A stretch of 64,000 bases of DNA from Legionella yabuuchiae. Its GTDB lineage: Bacteria > Pseudomonadota > Gammaproteobacteria > Legionellales > Legionellaceae. The stretch spans positions 59,115-123,114 of the forward strand of contig NZ_CAAAIW010000006.1 of the NCBI RefSeq assembly GCF_900640115.1, in the 5' to 3' direction. Below the pieces are notes generated by a model. It did not search any database. It was not told where the DNA came from and was given only the letters and a program-made list of their open reading frames with translations. Positions 36,687 through 47,117 of the stretch are shown piece by piece. Within the stretch, counting starts at the first letter, position 1. Each line of letters begins with the position of its first letter. The position numbers and the translations under genes are program-made.

Positions 36687-38513
36687 TTACTCATCGCTAT
36701 TAGCAGCACGCGCAGTTCGTTTGCGCTCATGTTCTTTTAACTCTTTTTTACGTAACCTGATGGATATCGGTGTGACTTCTACTAATTCGTCGTCATCAAT
36801 AAATTCTAGGGCTTGCTCAAGCGATAATTTAATCGCAGGGGTCAAAATAATATTTTCATCGCTTCCGGATGCGCGAATATTTGTTAATTGCTTTTCTTTC
36901 GTTACATTGACCACTAAATCATTATCTCGAGAGTGTATCCCTACAATCATCCCTTCATAAACGACGGTTTGCGGTTCAATAAATAAACGACCGCGCTCTT
37001 GAAGATTAAATAATGCAAACGCGCGAGCAGTACCCTGGCAATTGGCGATTAATACACCATTGTTGCGCTTGCCTAGGCGACCACGATGGGCTGGCCCATA
37101 ATGATCAAACACATGATACATTAAACCGGTGCCTGATGTGCTGGATAAAAACTCGGTGTGAAAGCCTATCAAACCTCGAGTAGGAATAATGTAATCCAAG
37201 CGAACGCGACCTTTGCCATCGGGCGTCATGTTTTGCAATTCACCACGACGTTCGCCTAGTTTTTCCATAATGCTGCCTTGATGTGTTTCCTCGACATCAA
37301 CGGTCAAGTGTTCGTGTGGCTCTAAGGTTTGTCCTTCTTCTTCGCGGAGAATGACTTCAGGCTTTGATATGGCGAGCTCATATCCTTCTCGACGCATGTT
37401 TTCAATTAAAATGGATAAATGAAGTTCACCACGGCCTGAGACCCTAAATTTATCGGGATCATTGGTGTCTTCAACGCGTAACGCCACGTTATGCAACAAC
37501 TCGGTTTGTAATCGCTCGCGAATTTTACGGCTGGTGACAAATTTCCCATCTTGACCGGCAAAGGGAGAATCATTGACTTGAAAGGTCATGCTGATGGTAG
37601 GCTCATCCACGGTTAAAGGAGGAAGCGCCTCAACCAAAGCTGGATCGCAGATGGTGTCGGAGATATTTAACGGATCAATACCGGTGATGGCAATAATATC
37701 ACCGGCCCGAGCTTGCTCAATTTCAACGCGCTCTAAGCCTTTAAATCCTAATAATTGCAAGAGTCGCCCACTGCGAACGTCGCCTTCTTTGTCAATAATT
37801 TTGATTGGAGATTTTGCTTTTATTTGTCCACGGGTTACGCGGCCAATTCCGATTGTTCCAACGTATGACGAATAATCTAAGGAACTAATTTGCATTTGGA
37901 ATGGACCATGTTCATCCACCTCTGGCGGATTAACATGCTTAACGATGGTTTGCAATAAGGCATCCATATTGTCCGTTTCTTCTGCCAGATCTAATTTGGC
38001 ATAGCCATTTAATGCAGAAGCATACACCACTGGAAAATCTAACTGCGTGTCGTTGGCGCCGAGATTATCAAATAAATCAAACACCTGATCCATGACCCAA
38101 TCGGGACGCGCGCCTGGACGGTCAATTTTATTGATGACGACGATGGGGTTTAACCCTTGGGCAAAGGCTTTTTGAGTCACAAAACGTGTTTGGGGCATGG
38201 GACCATCGACGGCATCGACTAACAAGAGTACGCTATCCACCATCGATAAAATACGCTCAACCTCGCCACCAAAATCAGCATGTCCAGGCGTGTCGACAAT
38301 ATTAATTTGATACCCTTGCCAATGCACGCAGGTGTTTTTAGCTAAAATGGTAATGCCACGCTCTTTTTCCAGTGCATTAGAGTCCATGACTCGCTCAACT
38401 TTAGGCGCGCGTTCGTTTAACGTCCCCGTTTGTTGTAACAGCTGATCCACCAAAGTGGTTTTTCCATGATCGACGTGAGCGATGATGGCAATATTTCGAA
38501 TGTTCTCAATCAT
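36687..38513 (-). CDS. typA: Ribosome-binding GTPase TypA/BipA
   Basis: 608 residues. Translational GTPase needed in cold and stress growth. G1 [10 protein letters not shown], switch [15 protein letters not shown]4 NKIDRPGA and the TypA-specific C-terminal domain ([25 protein letters not shown]) are clear. AAGG precedes the ATG. Probably the first gene of a typA-nadK-recN unit. The 232-bp divergent region to the next gene shows no special feature. Confidence 0.97.
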   Translation of the reverse strand: MIENIRNIAIIAHVDHGKTTLVDQLLQQTGTLNERAPKVERVMDSNALEKERGITILAKNTCVHWQGYQINIVDTPGHADFGGEVERILSMVDSVLLLVDAVDGPMPQTRFVTQKAFAQGLNPIVVINKIDRPGARPDWVMDQVFDLFDNLGANDTQLDFPVVYASALNGYAKLDLAEETDNMDALLQTIVKHVNPPEVDEHGPFQMQISSLDYSSYVGTIGIGRVTRGQIKAKSPIKIIDKEGDVRSGRLLQLLGFKGLERVEIEQARAGDIIAITGIDPLNISDTICDPALVEALPPLTVDEPTISMTFQVNDSPFAGQDGKFVTSRKIRERLQTELLHNVALRVEDTNDPDKFRVSGRGELHLSILIENMRREGYELAISKPEVILREEEGQTLEPHEHLTVDVEETHQGSIMEKLGERRGELQNMTPDGKGRVRLDYIIPTRGLIGFHTEFLSSTSGTGLMYHVFDHYGPAHRGRLGKRNNGVLIANCQGTARAFALFNLQERGRLFIEPQTVVYEGMIVGIHSRDNDLVVNVTKEKQLTNIRASGSDENIILTPAIKLSLEQALEFIDDDELVEVTPISIRLRKKELKEHERKRTARAANSDE

Positions 38514-38745
38514 TATTAACCTTAGAAAGCAAAACAGGACAAAGGTCCAAGCTATTTGTTTATGTATTTACCATTATACATGAAATCCGCAGAATATTGT
38601 GGCAAGAATGTGTAGAAGCTAAAAATTTTCATAAAAACAGTGATGTTGGGGCAGACCACTGAATCAAAAAAAACCTATTCCTCCCCTTTCATGTGGCATG
38701 AGCTTTGCTAAACTAATAGTAAGAGTAAAAAAAAAGGTGGTAAAA

Positions 38746-39243
38746 ATGAAAAAATTAATTTTGCATCCCACCGATACTAGCCAATGGCACGCGTTGGTTA
38801 ATGAAGCCCAGGCTGCAACTAGACTTGTGTTAAACGAAAACACAGAAAGTTATCTTGTGTTTTTGTTAATGCGATATTCTCAAACAACCCAATTATTAGA
38901 ATCCGTGATTGCGCTAGATTTTTTAGAATCAATGCAATTGTTTGGGAAGCGACAAGTCGAGCGGTTGAAAGATGTGGGTGATAAAAGTTTGTTGTTCTGT
39001 GGCTTATTTCCAGGGATGGCTGATAAGCGACATGTAAGTCTTGAATATTTCAGTGACATGGGGCAGGCTGCTTATTTGTCGGTAGGGGAGTTGCAAGATA
39101 ATCATTCTGGGGATTTGTATTTTCAGTTGAGCGAGCAATTTAATATGATGCAACAAATCTTACAGGCAATGCGGGGCGATTATGTTCACCTTTCTGAGCC
39201 AGGGAGTGGGATTTTAGCGCCCACCGATATGCCCATACAGTAG
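38746..39243 (+). CDS. Conserved-looking small protein of unknown function
   Basis: 165 residues, not recognised. Soluble, no signal peptide; mostly helical. Visible blocks are ESYLVFLLMRYSQTTQLLES, DKSLLFCGLFPGMADKRHVS and a C-terminal AMRGDYVHLSEPGSG. GGTGG 6 nt before the ATG at 38746 is a good ribosome site, while an in-frame earlier start at 38698 is not supported. It stands alone between the typA unit (divergent) and hslO (convergent). Even base composition suggests a native chromosomal gene. Confidence 0.75.
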   Translation: MKKLILHPTDTSQWHALVNEAQAATRLVLNENTESYLVFLLMRYSQTTQLLESVIALDFLESMQLFGKRQVERLKDVGDKSLLFCGLFPGMADKRHVSLEYFSDMGQAAYLSVGELQDNHSGDLYFQLSEQFNMMQQILQAMRGDYVHLSEPGSGILAPTDMPIQ

Positions 39244-39310
39244 ACGCTTAGTGGAGTCTGCAGTCAGAAGAGTATGGGCTTAGCCCTTAGCCTAAAACAC
39301 AGCTTAGAGG

Positions 39311-40162
39311 TTATCTTCGAAACAACATGGCCACATCAATGGCGTCAAACTCATATTTTTTATTACAAAAGTCACAACTTATGGTGACGTGACTTTGTTC
39401 TTCAAGTAATTTATTCAAATCCTCTTCACCAAGAATAGTTAACACATCCTTCATTTTTTCTTGGGTGCAGCGACATTGAAATTTAACGGCGCGAGCATGA
39501 TAAAGTCTAAGTTCTGTTTCATGATATAACCGATGTAAAATGGTCGGATTATCCAGCGAAATTAATTCTTCGTCGGTGATGGTTTCACCTAAATGCACCG
39601 CATATTCCCAAAACTGTTCGCGTTGCTGAGTATCTTGTCCTGGCATAAGCTGCAAGAGCATCCCAGCGGCTTTATTTCCTGTTACAGCAAGCCAGACGCG
39701 TGTTGAAACCTGCTCAGATTGGGCAAAATAATGCATGATATTTTCACTCATTGAAGTCGAATCAATGGGAACAACGCTTTGATACGCTTGGGTTTTATTG
39801 TACTGATTGATGGTTAGGATCATTTTTCCTGCTAAAAATGAGTCATAATAGTCAACGGTATTTTTATCTTCGGGTTCTTGATACTTTGCAAACCCCCTGA
39901 CATTAAGTTGATGATCGCACTGAATTAGCAATAACGGCAGGCGATGATCTCCATGAAATTGCAAACTGATTTCTCCCTCGAATTTAATGCTGCCAGCGAG
40001 CAACACACAAGAGATTAATGCTTCTCCTAATAAGGTTCGGACTTCTTCAGGATAAGGGTGCTGCTCCATGACGGTTCGATACGTCTCATCAAGATGCGCA
40101 ATTTCACCACGAATGCTTGCGTGTTCAAATATAAACCGTTGCAGGGTATCAGAATCTTTCAT
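39311..40162 (-). CDS. hslO: Redox-regulated chaperone Hsp33
   Basis: 283 residues. A holdase switched on by oxidation. The C-terminal zinc switch is intact: QCRC (C-x-C) and CDFC (C-x-x-C). The N-terminal domain shows the typical RFIFEHASIRGEIAHLDETY start and EGEISLQFHGD. No strong Shine-Dalgarno site is seen before the ATG, but the start matches the family. It converges with the 165-residue gene and diverges from rep. Confidence 0.96.
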   Translation of the reverse strand: MKDSDTLQRFIFEHASIRGEIAHLDETYRTVMEQHPYPEEVRTLLGEALISCVLLAGSIKFEGEISLQFHGDHRLPLLLIQCDHQLNVRGFAKYQEPEDKNTVDYYDSFLAGKMILTINQYNKTQAYQSVVPIDSTSMSENIMHYFAQSEQVSTRVWLAVTGNKAAGMLLQLMPGQDTQQREQFWEYAVHLGETITDEELISLDNPTILHRLYHETELRLYHARAVKFQCRCTQEKMKDVLTILGEEDLNKLLEEQSHVTISCDFCNKKYEFDAIDVAMLFRR

Positions 40163-40248
40163 AGTAATCAGGAAAAGCGAAAAGAAGAAATTCTAGCATA
40201 TTTTATTGAACTCCTGTCATAATCCACAATTTTTTTGCAGGTTAGAAC

Positions 40249-42243
40249 ATGCTCAATCCCCAACAAACTGCCGCCGTTAAATACATCGATGGCCCTTTGC
40301 TGGTGCTGGCAGGGGCAGGCAGTGGAAAAACGCGGGTCATTACACGAAAAATTGCCTATTTAATAGAAGAATGTGGTTATGCCGCTAACAGTATTTATGC
40401 TGTAACGTTCACAAACAAAGCAGCCAATGAAATGCGTGAGCGCATTTCATCAACGCTGTCTACTACCGCACGACGGGGATTAAAAGTCGCCACTTTTCAT
40501 ACCTTAGGGCTTAGCATTTTAAAGCGTGATGCGGTTCGGTGCGGATTAAAAAAAGGCTTTACCATTTTTGATCAAGAAGATTGTTTGGGGGTGATTAAAG
40601 GGTTATTGCCCCCAGCAAAAGCCAATCAGAAAGAAGATGTGCTTCAAATTCAATATCAAATTTCACGTTGGAAAAATGATTTGCTTGGACCGGATGCCGT
40701 CCCAAATCAACTGGAAAATCCATTGTTAAATGAAGCCGCGCGTTTGTACACGGGCTATCAAAAAACCTTACAAACCTATAATGCTGTTGATTTTGATGAT
40801 TTAATTCGCTTGCCTGTGCAACTTGTTCGTCAATATCCCGATCTCTTGGAGCATTGGCAAAACAACATTCGCCATTTATTAATCGATGAGTATCAAGACT
40901 CCAATACTTGTCAGTACGAATTGGTTCGCTTATTGGTAGGTGTTCGAGCAAGTTTTACTGTGGTGGGGGATGATGATCAATCGATTTATGCTTGGCGAGG
41001 GGCTCGTCCTGAAAACTTGACACAGCTACAGGCCGATTTTCCTCAACTTAAAGTGATTAAACTAGAACAGAATTATCGTTCAACCGGACGTATTCTTAAT
41101 GCGGCGAATCATCTTATCAGCCATAATCCTCATTTGTTTGAAAAAAAACTCTGGAGCGAGTTAGGGCATGGTGAGTTAATCCGAGTTCTTTGTTGTCGTG
41201 ATGAGCAGCATGAAGCGGAGCAAGTCGTCATGGACATGATTAGTCATAAGCTTCGTTATGGAACGTCGTTTGGGGATTACGCCATTTTATATCGAGGGAA
41301 TCATCAGGCTAGACTGTTTGAAAAAGTCCTAAGGCATCATGGCGTATCTTATCATATCAGTGGTGGTCAGTCCTGGTTTGCTCGTGCTGAGATTAAAGAT
41401 ATTTTTGCGTACTTAAAGCTCTTATGTAATGAAACAGACGATGCGGCTTTTTTACGTGTTATAAATACTCCAAAACGTGGTATTGGTGAGGCGACGTTAT
41501 CCATCTTAGGACATTATGCTCAAACGAAAGAGCAAAGTTTATACCATTGCTGTGATCATTTGGCATTAAGTGAATCCGTTAATGAAAAATCTCGCGCCGC
41601 CATCCAAGAGTTTAAACGCTGGCTAGAAACCATTAAACGTCGTTGCCAAACAGAGCCTGTGGTCGAAGTGTTGCGCGAGATGGTCGAAGATATTGGCTAT
41701 GAGGCTTATTTATATGAGCAAACGGATGCGCCTATTAAGGCACAAAAGCGCATGGAAAACGTGCTGGAGTTATTAGACTGGGTTGGTCGCTTGCTGGATA
41801 AAAAAGAAGAAAATACCTTAAGCGATGTCATCAACAAGCTGATTTTAATAGATATTCTTGAACAGTCAGATGAGGCCGTGAGCGGTAAGCTGCAACTGAT
41901 GACTTTACACGCCTCAAAAGGTTTAGAGTTTCCTTTCGTTTATTTGGTCGGCATGGAAGAAGAATTGTTACCGCATCGCGAAAGCATCGAACAAGATCAA
42001 ATTGAAGAAGAAAGGCGATTGGCTTATGTAGGAATTACGCGCGCTCAGAAAGCGCTTTGCCTCAGCTTAGCGAGACAACGGCGTCGTGGCGGGGAATTAC
42101 AAGATTGTATCCCGAGCCGCTTTCTTGATGAATTACCAAAAGATTATCTTGAATGGTATGGTAAGTCAGACGCTCGCGATGAAAAAAAATCAAAAGCAAT
42201 CGCTCGCTCGCACTTAGAGGGGTTAAAAAGTTTACTGAATTAA
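40249..42243 (+). CDS. rep: ATP-dependent DNA helicase Rep
   Basis: 664 residues, superfamily 1 helicase (UvrD/Rep). Q-motif LNPQQTAAVKYIDGPLLVLA, Walker A GAGSGKT, DEYQD (motif II), VGDDDQSIYAWRGA (motif III) and the C-terminal VGITRAQKAL are present. Length fits Rep (about 670) better than UvrD (about 720). Unwinds DNA 3'-5' at blocked forks. AGGT precedes the ATG. A strong hairpin follows the stop. Confidence 0.93.
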   Translation: MLNPQQTAAVKYIDGPLLVLAGAGSGKTRVITRKIAYLIEECGYAANSIYAVTFTNKAANEMRERISSTLSTTARRGLKVATFHTLGLSILKRDAVRCGLKKGFTIFDQEDCLGVIKGLLPPAKANQKEDVLQIQYQISRWKNDLLGPDAVPNQLENPLLNEAARLYTGYQKTLQTYNAVDFDDLIRLPVQLVRQYPDLLEHWQNNIRHLLIDEYQDSNTCQYELVRLLVGVRASFTVVGDDDQSIYAWRGARPENLTQLQADFPQLKVIKLEQNYRSTGRILNAANHLISHNPHLFEKKLWSELGHGELIRVLCCRDEQHEAEQVVMDMISHKLRYGTSFGDYAILYRGNHQARLFEKVLRHHGVSYHISGGQSWFARAEIKDIFAYLKLLCNETDDAAFLRVINTPKRGIGEATLSILGHYAQTKEQSLYHCCDHLALSESVNEKSRAAIQEFKRWLETIKRRCQTEPVVEVLREMVEDIGYEAYLYEQTDAPIKAQKRMENVLELLDWVGRLLDKKEENTLSDVINKLILIDILEQSDEAVSGKLQLMTLHASKGLEFPFVYLVGMEEELLPHRESIEQDQIEEERRLAYVGITRAQKALCLSLARQRRRGGELQDCIPSRFLDELPKDYLEWYGKSDARDEKKSKAIARSHLEGLKSLLN

Positions 42244-42289
42244 AACCATGAATAGGTTCTGCGTGCTCCGATTAAATCAGGTTATTTAG

Positions 42290-42316
42290 AGATGGCCCGA
42301 TTTATTCGGGCCATCT
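42290..42316. terminator. Strong bidirectional hairpin between convergent rep and mavN
   Basis: AGATGGCCCGA (42290-42300) pairs perfectly with TCGGGCCATCT (42306-42316) around TTTAT. There is no long T-run on either side, but the GC-rich stem lies exactly between two convergent stop codons, so it probably ends both transcripts. Confidence 0.7.
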
Positions 42317-42328
42317 AAGTAAGACTCG

Positions 42329-44194
42329 TTACGCAGCAGCGCCTGGAGCAGCAACGCGCTCAGGCAATGCTTCTAAAAAGGTTGTATTGTCCTGGTGGGC
42401 AAAGAACCCATGCTTGTTCCGCAAATGGGAAAGCACTTGCTCCGGTTTTTCAACACGAATTTCTTTCTCTAACTGCGAAAGCTTATCATGCTCATGACTT
42501 GATTTTTGTTTTTGTCGCTCAATCCGATGTAACACTTGGGCTTTTTGCCAGGCTTGTGAAGGTTTCACTGAATCGGCTTTTAAAGAGACGTGCTCTTCAA
42601 CCGGGGTCCCTCTTTGCTTATTCCAAGCTTCTGTAAAGCTCATCGATGTTCTAGGCGTTTTATTGAGCTGGCTTGCTGCGTAATCCCAAGTAGCGGCCAG
42701 CAAAAATAAAGGAGAAAACAACAGTTTTAAAAATCGGGTTGGTAGATCATTATCATGGCTATGACTATGATCGGCACTGAGACGAGCTTTTAACAAGTCT
42801 TTGGTGTGAGCGTGCTCATGATGATGGTGTGTATGGGGAATAAAGTAATGCGCATCCTCAAACCCTTCACTAATGAATCCAAATAATGCAGAGAGTATTT
42901 GCGGGATGCCTGGAACACGATCGGCGGTAAAGGCTATTCCAACCAGATGTCCTAAAAATAATATAATTCGTAATGGGGTGAGCGTTAGTTTCAATAACAG
43001 ACGGAATGGATTAAACAGTTGCAATAAATTTTCGCGTGCGTATACATTTGAGAATCCGCGTCGCATAGCGTTTAAAAAACCAGACTTGGCTTTTGTTTCA
43101 CTAGAATCGTGGTGATGGGGGTGCGAAATCGCTTCATAAATCAGTTCTAACGTTTCGCTGGTATTTTGTAAATTAAATACAACCGCAGATAAGCCAGTGA
43201 TAATGGGGTTAATCACGCCCATAATGAACCCAGGCATTTTTCCCATCCAGTGAAACAGCGGTCTTGCTTCTTTAACCACGGTCCACCAAGTGCCTGCGGT
43301 GCAAATGGTTAAGGCCACTGCCATGCCGACCAGTAAGACAGCGGTGATGACCATAAACACATTTCTAGTGGTTGGGCCTTTTTTAAAGTCATTACGAAGT
43401 GTGTTATACCACGCCACAAGGGTATTGTTGCTGATCATATCGGTGATGGCATTATAAGTTAAAAGCCCATATGCCGCTCCTGCAACAACGGCCATGGGGA
43501 CAATCAACAACGGCCATGTTCCAAACGGAATGAAGGCTAGCAATGGAATTGCGCTGAACGCTTCAACTAGAAGATAGGTGGTGCCTAAGCCCATAAATAC
43601 GCCGGCTAATGCGCTAAAGGCTTTCACCCCATTAAACCAATAGTTACGTCGAATAAACGTCTTTCGCCATTCGGATTGAGCGTGTTTGGCCAACCACGTT
43701 CTTAATTCCTGTTCATAATCCGAAGCGTCGCTGTCAGTTTCAGTGTTGGCAAAAAACTGCTTGGAAAACCACTTTTCCATGTCCTTTAATGTTTTGAGAA
43801 ATTGTTTTTTCTGTTTGCGACTTTCTTTGTCCAAACGTCGCTCGCCAAACTGGTTCAGTAGATGAAGCTCGGCTTCATAATCTTTAAAAAATTGCGGGCA
43901 ATCATCAGCGCGGGTATCTGGAAAATGATGAAGCAAATATTGCCTTGAAATCTGATGCTTTAAAAAGTCGGCTTTAAGTAATTTATTTAAAGCGCCCTTA
44001 ATGTTTTGCAGATAAATTTCACCCTCATAAGCCACTGAAAGGCCAAAAGCTGCAAAAGCAAGCGGCAAGACCGGCAACAAGGCATACATACCGCCAAAGC
44101 TTAAAAATCCTAGAATTAAGCTCGCCCCCACAGTTAATAATAAAAGGGAAAGTTGATAAGGCAGTTTTTTTAATAATTTTTTATTTAAGGTCAT
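42329..44194 (-). CDS. mavN: MavN/IroT-type iron-acquisition effector, polytopic membrane protein
   Basis: 621 residues. There are several membrane helices (two near 15-55, others across about 175-360 and 410-450) with charged loops. His-rich clusters occur at HPHHHD (about 358), HTHHHHEHAH (about 454-463) and DHSHSHD (about 475), then a charged, coiled-coil-like C-terminus. In L. pneumophila MavN/IroT (Lpg2815) is a Dot/Icm-delivered membrane protein that brings iron across the vacuole membrane, lies next to lapA, and is iron-regulated. Here the gene also lies head-to-head with a LapA-like gene and has a Fur box 48 bp upstream. I chose the ATG at 44194 since a start at 44257 would lie inside that operator. 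Confidence 0.82.
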   Translation of the reverse strand: MTLNKKLLKKLPYQLSLLLLTVGASLILGFLSFGGMYALLPVLPLAFAAFGLSVAYEGEIYLQNIKGALNKLLKADFLKHQISRQYLLHHFPDTRADDCPQFFKDYEAELHLLNQFGERRLDKESRKQKKQFLKTLKDMEKWFSKQFFANTETDSDASDYEQELRTWLAKHAQSEWRKTFIRRNYWFNGVKAFSALAGVFMGLGTTYLLVEAFSAIPLLAFIPFGTWPLLIVPMAVVAGAAYGLLTYNAITDMISNNTLVAWYNTLRNDFKKGPTTRNVFMVITAVLLVGMAVALTICTAGTWWTVVKEARPLFHWMGKMPGFIMGVINPIITGLSAVVFNLQNTSETLELIYEAISHPHHHDSSETKAKSGFLNAMRRGFSNVYARENLLQLFNPFRLLLKLTLTPLRIILFLGHLVGIAFTADRVPGIPQILSALFGFISEGFEDAHYFIPHTHHHHEHAHTKDLLKARLSADHSHSHDNDLPTRFLKLLFSPLFLLAATWDYAASQLNKTPRTSMSFTEAWNKQRGTPVEEHVSLKADSVKPSQAWQKAQVLHRIERQKQKSSHEHDKLSQLEKEIRVEKPEQVLSHLRNKHGFFAHQDNTTFLEALPERVAAPGAAA

Positions 44195-44228
44195 AAAAAC
44201 ACCAGAGTGGGCCAAAAAAAGAATTGGT

Positions 44229-44257
44229 ACTTTATAACGAATGAAAATGATTATCAA
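44229..44257 (-). promoter_or_regulatory. Putative mavN promoter with overlapping Fur box
   Basis: TGAAAATGATTATCA (44242-44256) matches the 7-1-7 Fur consensus TGATAATnATTATCA at all but one position. On the minus strand TTGATA (44257-44252) is a good -35, and TAAAGT (44234-44229) a fair -10, 17 bp apart. The Fur box would therefore cover the -35 and the spacer, as expected for iron-dependent repression. Confidence 0.7.
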
Positions 44258-44372
44258 TAACTTTTATGAAGGGTTATAGATATTAAATCTTTTGTGAGTA
44301 AGAGAGATGTGGTTTACTAGTAAGTTCCCAAAGAAGATTAGTTTCTAAATCGAAAACAATTAAGGACTTCCT

Positions 44373-45581
44373 ATGAAACGAACGGTAATGGCGTATTTTC
44401 TTATGAGTTGGTTATCGTCAACAACAGCGATAGCGCAACCTGAATTAAACATGCAACAAGTTCAAGTTCCAAACTGTCTCGCCGAAGCGCTCACCACACC
44501 GTTTGAGGTATTAGCCGAACATAAAGGATTTAAAATCCTAAATGTTCCGCTTAATGAGCTAGATACGCTTCATTATGCGGCAGATAAAGTTCGATGTGGA
44601 AGATTTGTGAATGTCACAAGAAAACTGCAAGCCAAGTCTGAGCAAGAACGACGAATGAACGCACAAATGCTGCTCTCACAGCCCAAAACTAAAGCGCTAC
44701 GTCAAGATCGTATAACTTATCCTATTCAGCACCAGCCAGAAGTTCAACAAGCCTTAACTAAGGTAGATGATAAGCGCATTGAGGATACCTTAATTCATTT
44801 AACCTCTTATACCAACCGTTCTTCCGTTCTAAACAATGGCGTTCGCACAGCAAAGTGGTTGAAAGAGTCGTTTGATCATCTGGCAATTGAGTACGGACGT
44901 CAGGATGTAAAATCCTATTTTATAGCCACTGGCGGCCGGTTTATTCAACCTTCTGTTGTGACCGTCATCGGTAAAGATTTAACAGCGCCAGGCATTGTCA
45001 TTGGCGCGCATATGGATACCTTAGGTAAAGCGGAGCGGCAACGTATGCCTGGTGCTGGTGATGATGGCAGTGGTTCAGCCAGTATTATGGAAGTTGCGAG
45101 GATCTTATTGTCTTCTAAACTAGACTTAAAACGGCCCATTTACATCATTTGGTATGCTGCTGAAGAACAAGGTTTGCTTGGTTCTCAAGCGGTTGTGGAG
45201 CATTTTAAAAACAAAAACATTCCAGTGTTTGCAGCCATTCAATTTGATATGACTGGTTTTCGTAATGATCCGAATGATCAAACAATGTGGGTATATGAAG
45301 ATTACACCGATAAATCGCTCAGTAATTTCGTAAGTCAATTAATTACAACCTATGTTAACGTTCCTGTCGAATATTCTCAGTGTGGCTATGGCTGTAGCGA
45401 TCATGCTTCTTGGATGGCTGAAGGCATTCCTGCGGCATTTCCCTGCGAAACCAGTTTTGAACAGCATAATCCCTATATCCATTCGGCTTTAGACACGATA
45501 GATCTGTTAAGCACAGAACACATGGCTAACTTTGCTAAGCTGGGATTAGCGTTTGCTATAGAACTTGCAACAAAGGATTGA
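44373..45581 (+). CDS. lapA: Secreted M28-family aminopeptidase, LapA type
   Basis: 402 residues. Signal peptide (about 1-21, ending AIAQ) and an N-terminal region, then the M28E aminopeptidase domain. Zinc ligands and catalytic residues are all visible: GAHMDT (His, general Asp), GDDGSGS (bridging Asp), AAEEQGLLGS (Glu pair), QFDMTG (Asp) and NPYIHSALDT (His). LapA of L. pneumophila is a type II secreted leucine/phenylalanine/tyrosine aminopeptidase next to mavN; the context here matches. AAGGA precedes the ATG. It converges with spoVR with only a 6-bp gap and no terminator. Confidence 0.88.
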   Translation: MKRTVMAYFLMSWLSSTTAIAQPELNMQQVQVPNCLAEALTTPFEVLAEHKGFKILNVPLNELDTLHYAADKVRCGRFVNVTRKLQAKSEQERRMNAQMLLSQPKTKALRQDRITYPIQHQPEVQQALTKVDDKRIEDTLIHLTSYTNRSSVLNNGVRTAKWLKESFDHLAIEYGRQDVKSYFIATGGRFIQPSVVTVIGKDLTAPGIVIGAHMDTLGKAERQRMPGAGDDGSGSASIMEVARILLSSKLDLKRPIYIIWYAAEEQGLLGSQAVVEHFKNKNIPVFAAIQFDMTGFRNDPNDQTMWVYEDYTDKSLSNFVSQLITTYVNVPVEYSQCGYGCSDHASWMAEGIPAAFPCETSFEQHNPYIHSALDTIDLLSTEHMANFAKLGLAFAIELATKD

Positions 45582-45587
45582 GATTAA

Positions 45588-47117
45588 TTAACCCTCACTG
45601 TCTTCTGATTTGTTGTGCACCTTCGGTGGAGGGCACAACGATTCGGAGAGCACTTGTCCTTCCATAGTGACCGTTTTTAATGAAACCGGGAATTTCCAAA
45701 GGGTATACAAATGCTTTAAGACTTCATTGGCTGAAGAGGCTAGAGGAATTCGGTTTTGCTGGGTGTAATGTAACGTCAGTGTGCGATCGCCTTCGAAATC
45801 CACCGAATACACTTGAATATCAGGTTCAAAGTTACTCAAATTATATTGCTTTGATAAGGCTTCACGAATTTTTTGATACCCTTGTTCGTCATGAATCGCA
45901 TTGACCACCAACTCGGGATGAAGATCATCATCCACGATATGAAATAATTTTAATTCACGGATGAGTTTGGGCGATAAAAACTGAGCCACAAAGCTTTCGT
46001 CTTTAAAATTGCGCATGGCATTATCCAATGCCCCTAACCAGTCTGTATTAGCGAGATGAGGAAACCATTGCTTATCTTCCTCGGTCGGTGCCTCACAGAT
46101 ACGCTTTATGTCTTGCATCATATGATAACCCAAAGTATAGGGGTTAATCCCGCTGAAATAAGGACTATTGTATGGTGGTTGCATAATGACATTCGTATGA
46201 TTTTGCAGAATTTCTATCATGAACTCATCAGTAACCAGACCTTCATCATATAGGGCGTGAATAAGTGTATAATGCCAAAAACAAGCCCAGCCTTCGTTCA
46301 TGACTTTGGTTTGACCTTGCGGATAAAAATATTGTGCGATTTTTCGAACGATACGAACGATTTCGCGTTGCCAGGGGTCTAACAAAGGCGCATTTTTTTC
46401 GATGAAATAGAGAATATTTTCCTGCGGTTCTTCAGGAAAACGCCTTTTAGCCCGATGTTTCTCCTGATCTTTACCTTTGGGGATGGTTCGCCATAACTCA
46501 TTGATTTGAGACTGCAAATACATTTCTCGATTTTGTTGGCGGATTTTTTCTTCTTGAATCGAAAGCGTTGGGGGGTGTTTGTAGCGATCGACTCCATAAT
46601 TCATTAACGCATGACAAGCATCCAAAATGGATTCCACTTCATCAATGCCATAGCGTTCCTCACATTCGCTAATGTAATTTCTTGCAAACACCAGATAATC
46701 GATAATTGCATCTGGAGAAGTCCACATTTTAAATAAGTAATTGTTTTTAAAAAAAGAGTTATGTCCATAGCAGGCATGCGCAATCACTAACGCTTGCATC
46801 GCCATGGTGTTTTCTTCCATTAAATAGGCAATGCATGGATTCGAGTTAATCACTAATTCATAAGCCAACCCCATCTCGCCGCGCTCGTAACTCTTTTCAA
46901 CGCCAACAAAACGTTTTCCAAAAGACCAGTGATGATACCCAATGGGCATGCCAACCGAAGCATAGCTGTCCATCATTTGCTCAGCAGTGATCACTTCAAT
47001 TTGGTTGGGATAAGTGTCCAGCCCGAAGTCTTTCGCGATCCGCGCAATCTCGCGATCGTACGATTCTATTAATTCAAAGGTCCATTCTGCCCCAGTTGAT
47101 AACGGTTGTTTTCTCAT
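45588..47117 (-). CDS. SpoVR-family protein (YcgB)
   Basis: 509 residues. The SpoVR/YcgB blocks are clear: GAEWTFELIESYDREI at the N-terminus, YEINSNP-like LVINSNPCIAYLMEENT, HACYGHNSFFKNNY, and QTKVMNEGWACFWHY with YTLGYHMMQDI. The function is not settled; the family is co-expressed with YeaGH in stress. Start overlaps the upstream gene's stop as ATGA, so translation is coupled. Last gene of a three-gene operon. Confidence 0.94.
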   Translation of the reverse strand: MRKQPLSTGAEWTFELIESYDREIARIAKDFGLDTYPNQIEVITAEQMMDSYASVGMPIGYHHWSFGKRFVGVEKSYERGEMGLAYELVINSNPCIAYLMEENTMAMQALVIAHACYGHNSFFKNNYLFKMWTSPDAIIDYLVFARNYISECEERYGIDEVESILDACHALMNYGVDRYKHPPTLSIQEEKIRQQNREMYLQSQINELWRTIPKGKDQEKHRAKRRFPEEPQENILYFIEKNAPLLDPWQREIVRIVRKIAQYFYPQGQTKVMNEGWACFWHYTLIHALYDEGLVTDEFMIEILQNHTNVIMQPPYNSPYFSGINPYTLGYHMMQDIKRICEAPTEEDKQWFPHLANTDWLGALDNAMRNFKDESFVAQFLSPKLIRELKLFHIVDDDLHPELVVNAIHDEQGYQKIREALSKQYNLSNFEPDIQVYSVDFEGDRTLTLHYTQQNRIPLASSANEVLKHLYTLWKFPVSLKTVTMEGQVLSESLCPPPKVHNKSEDSEG

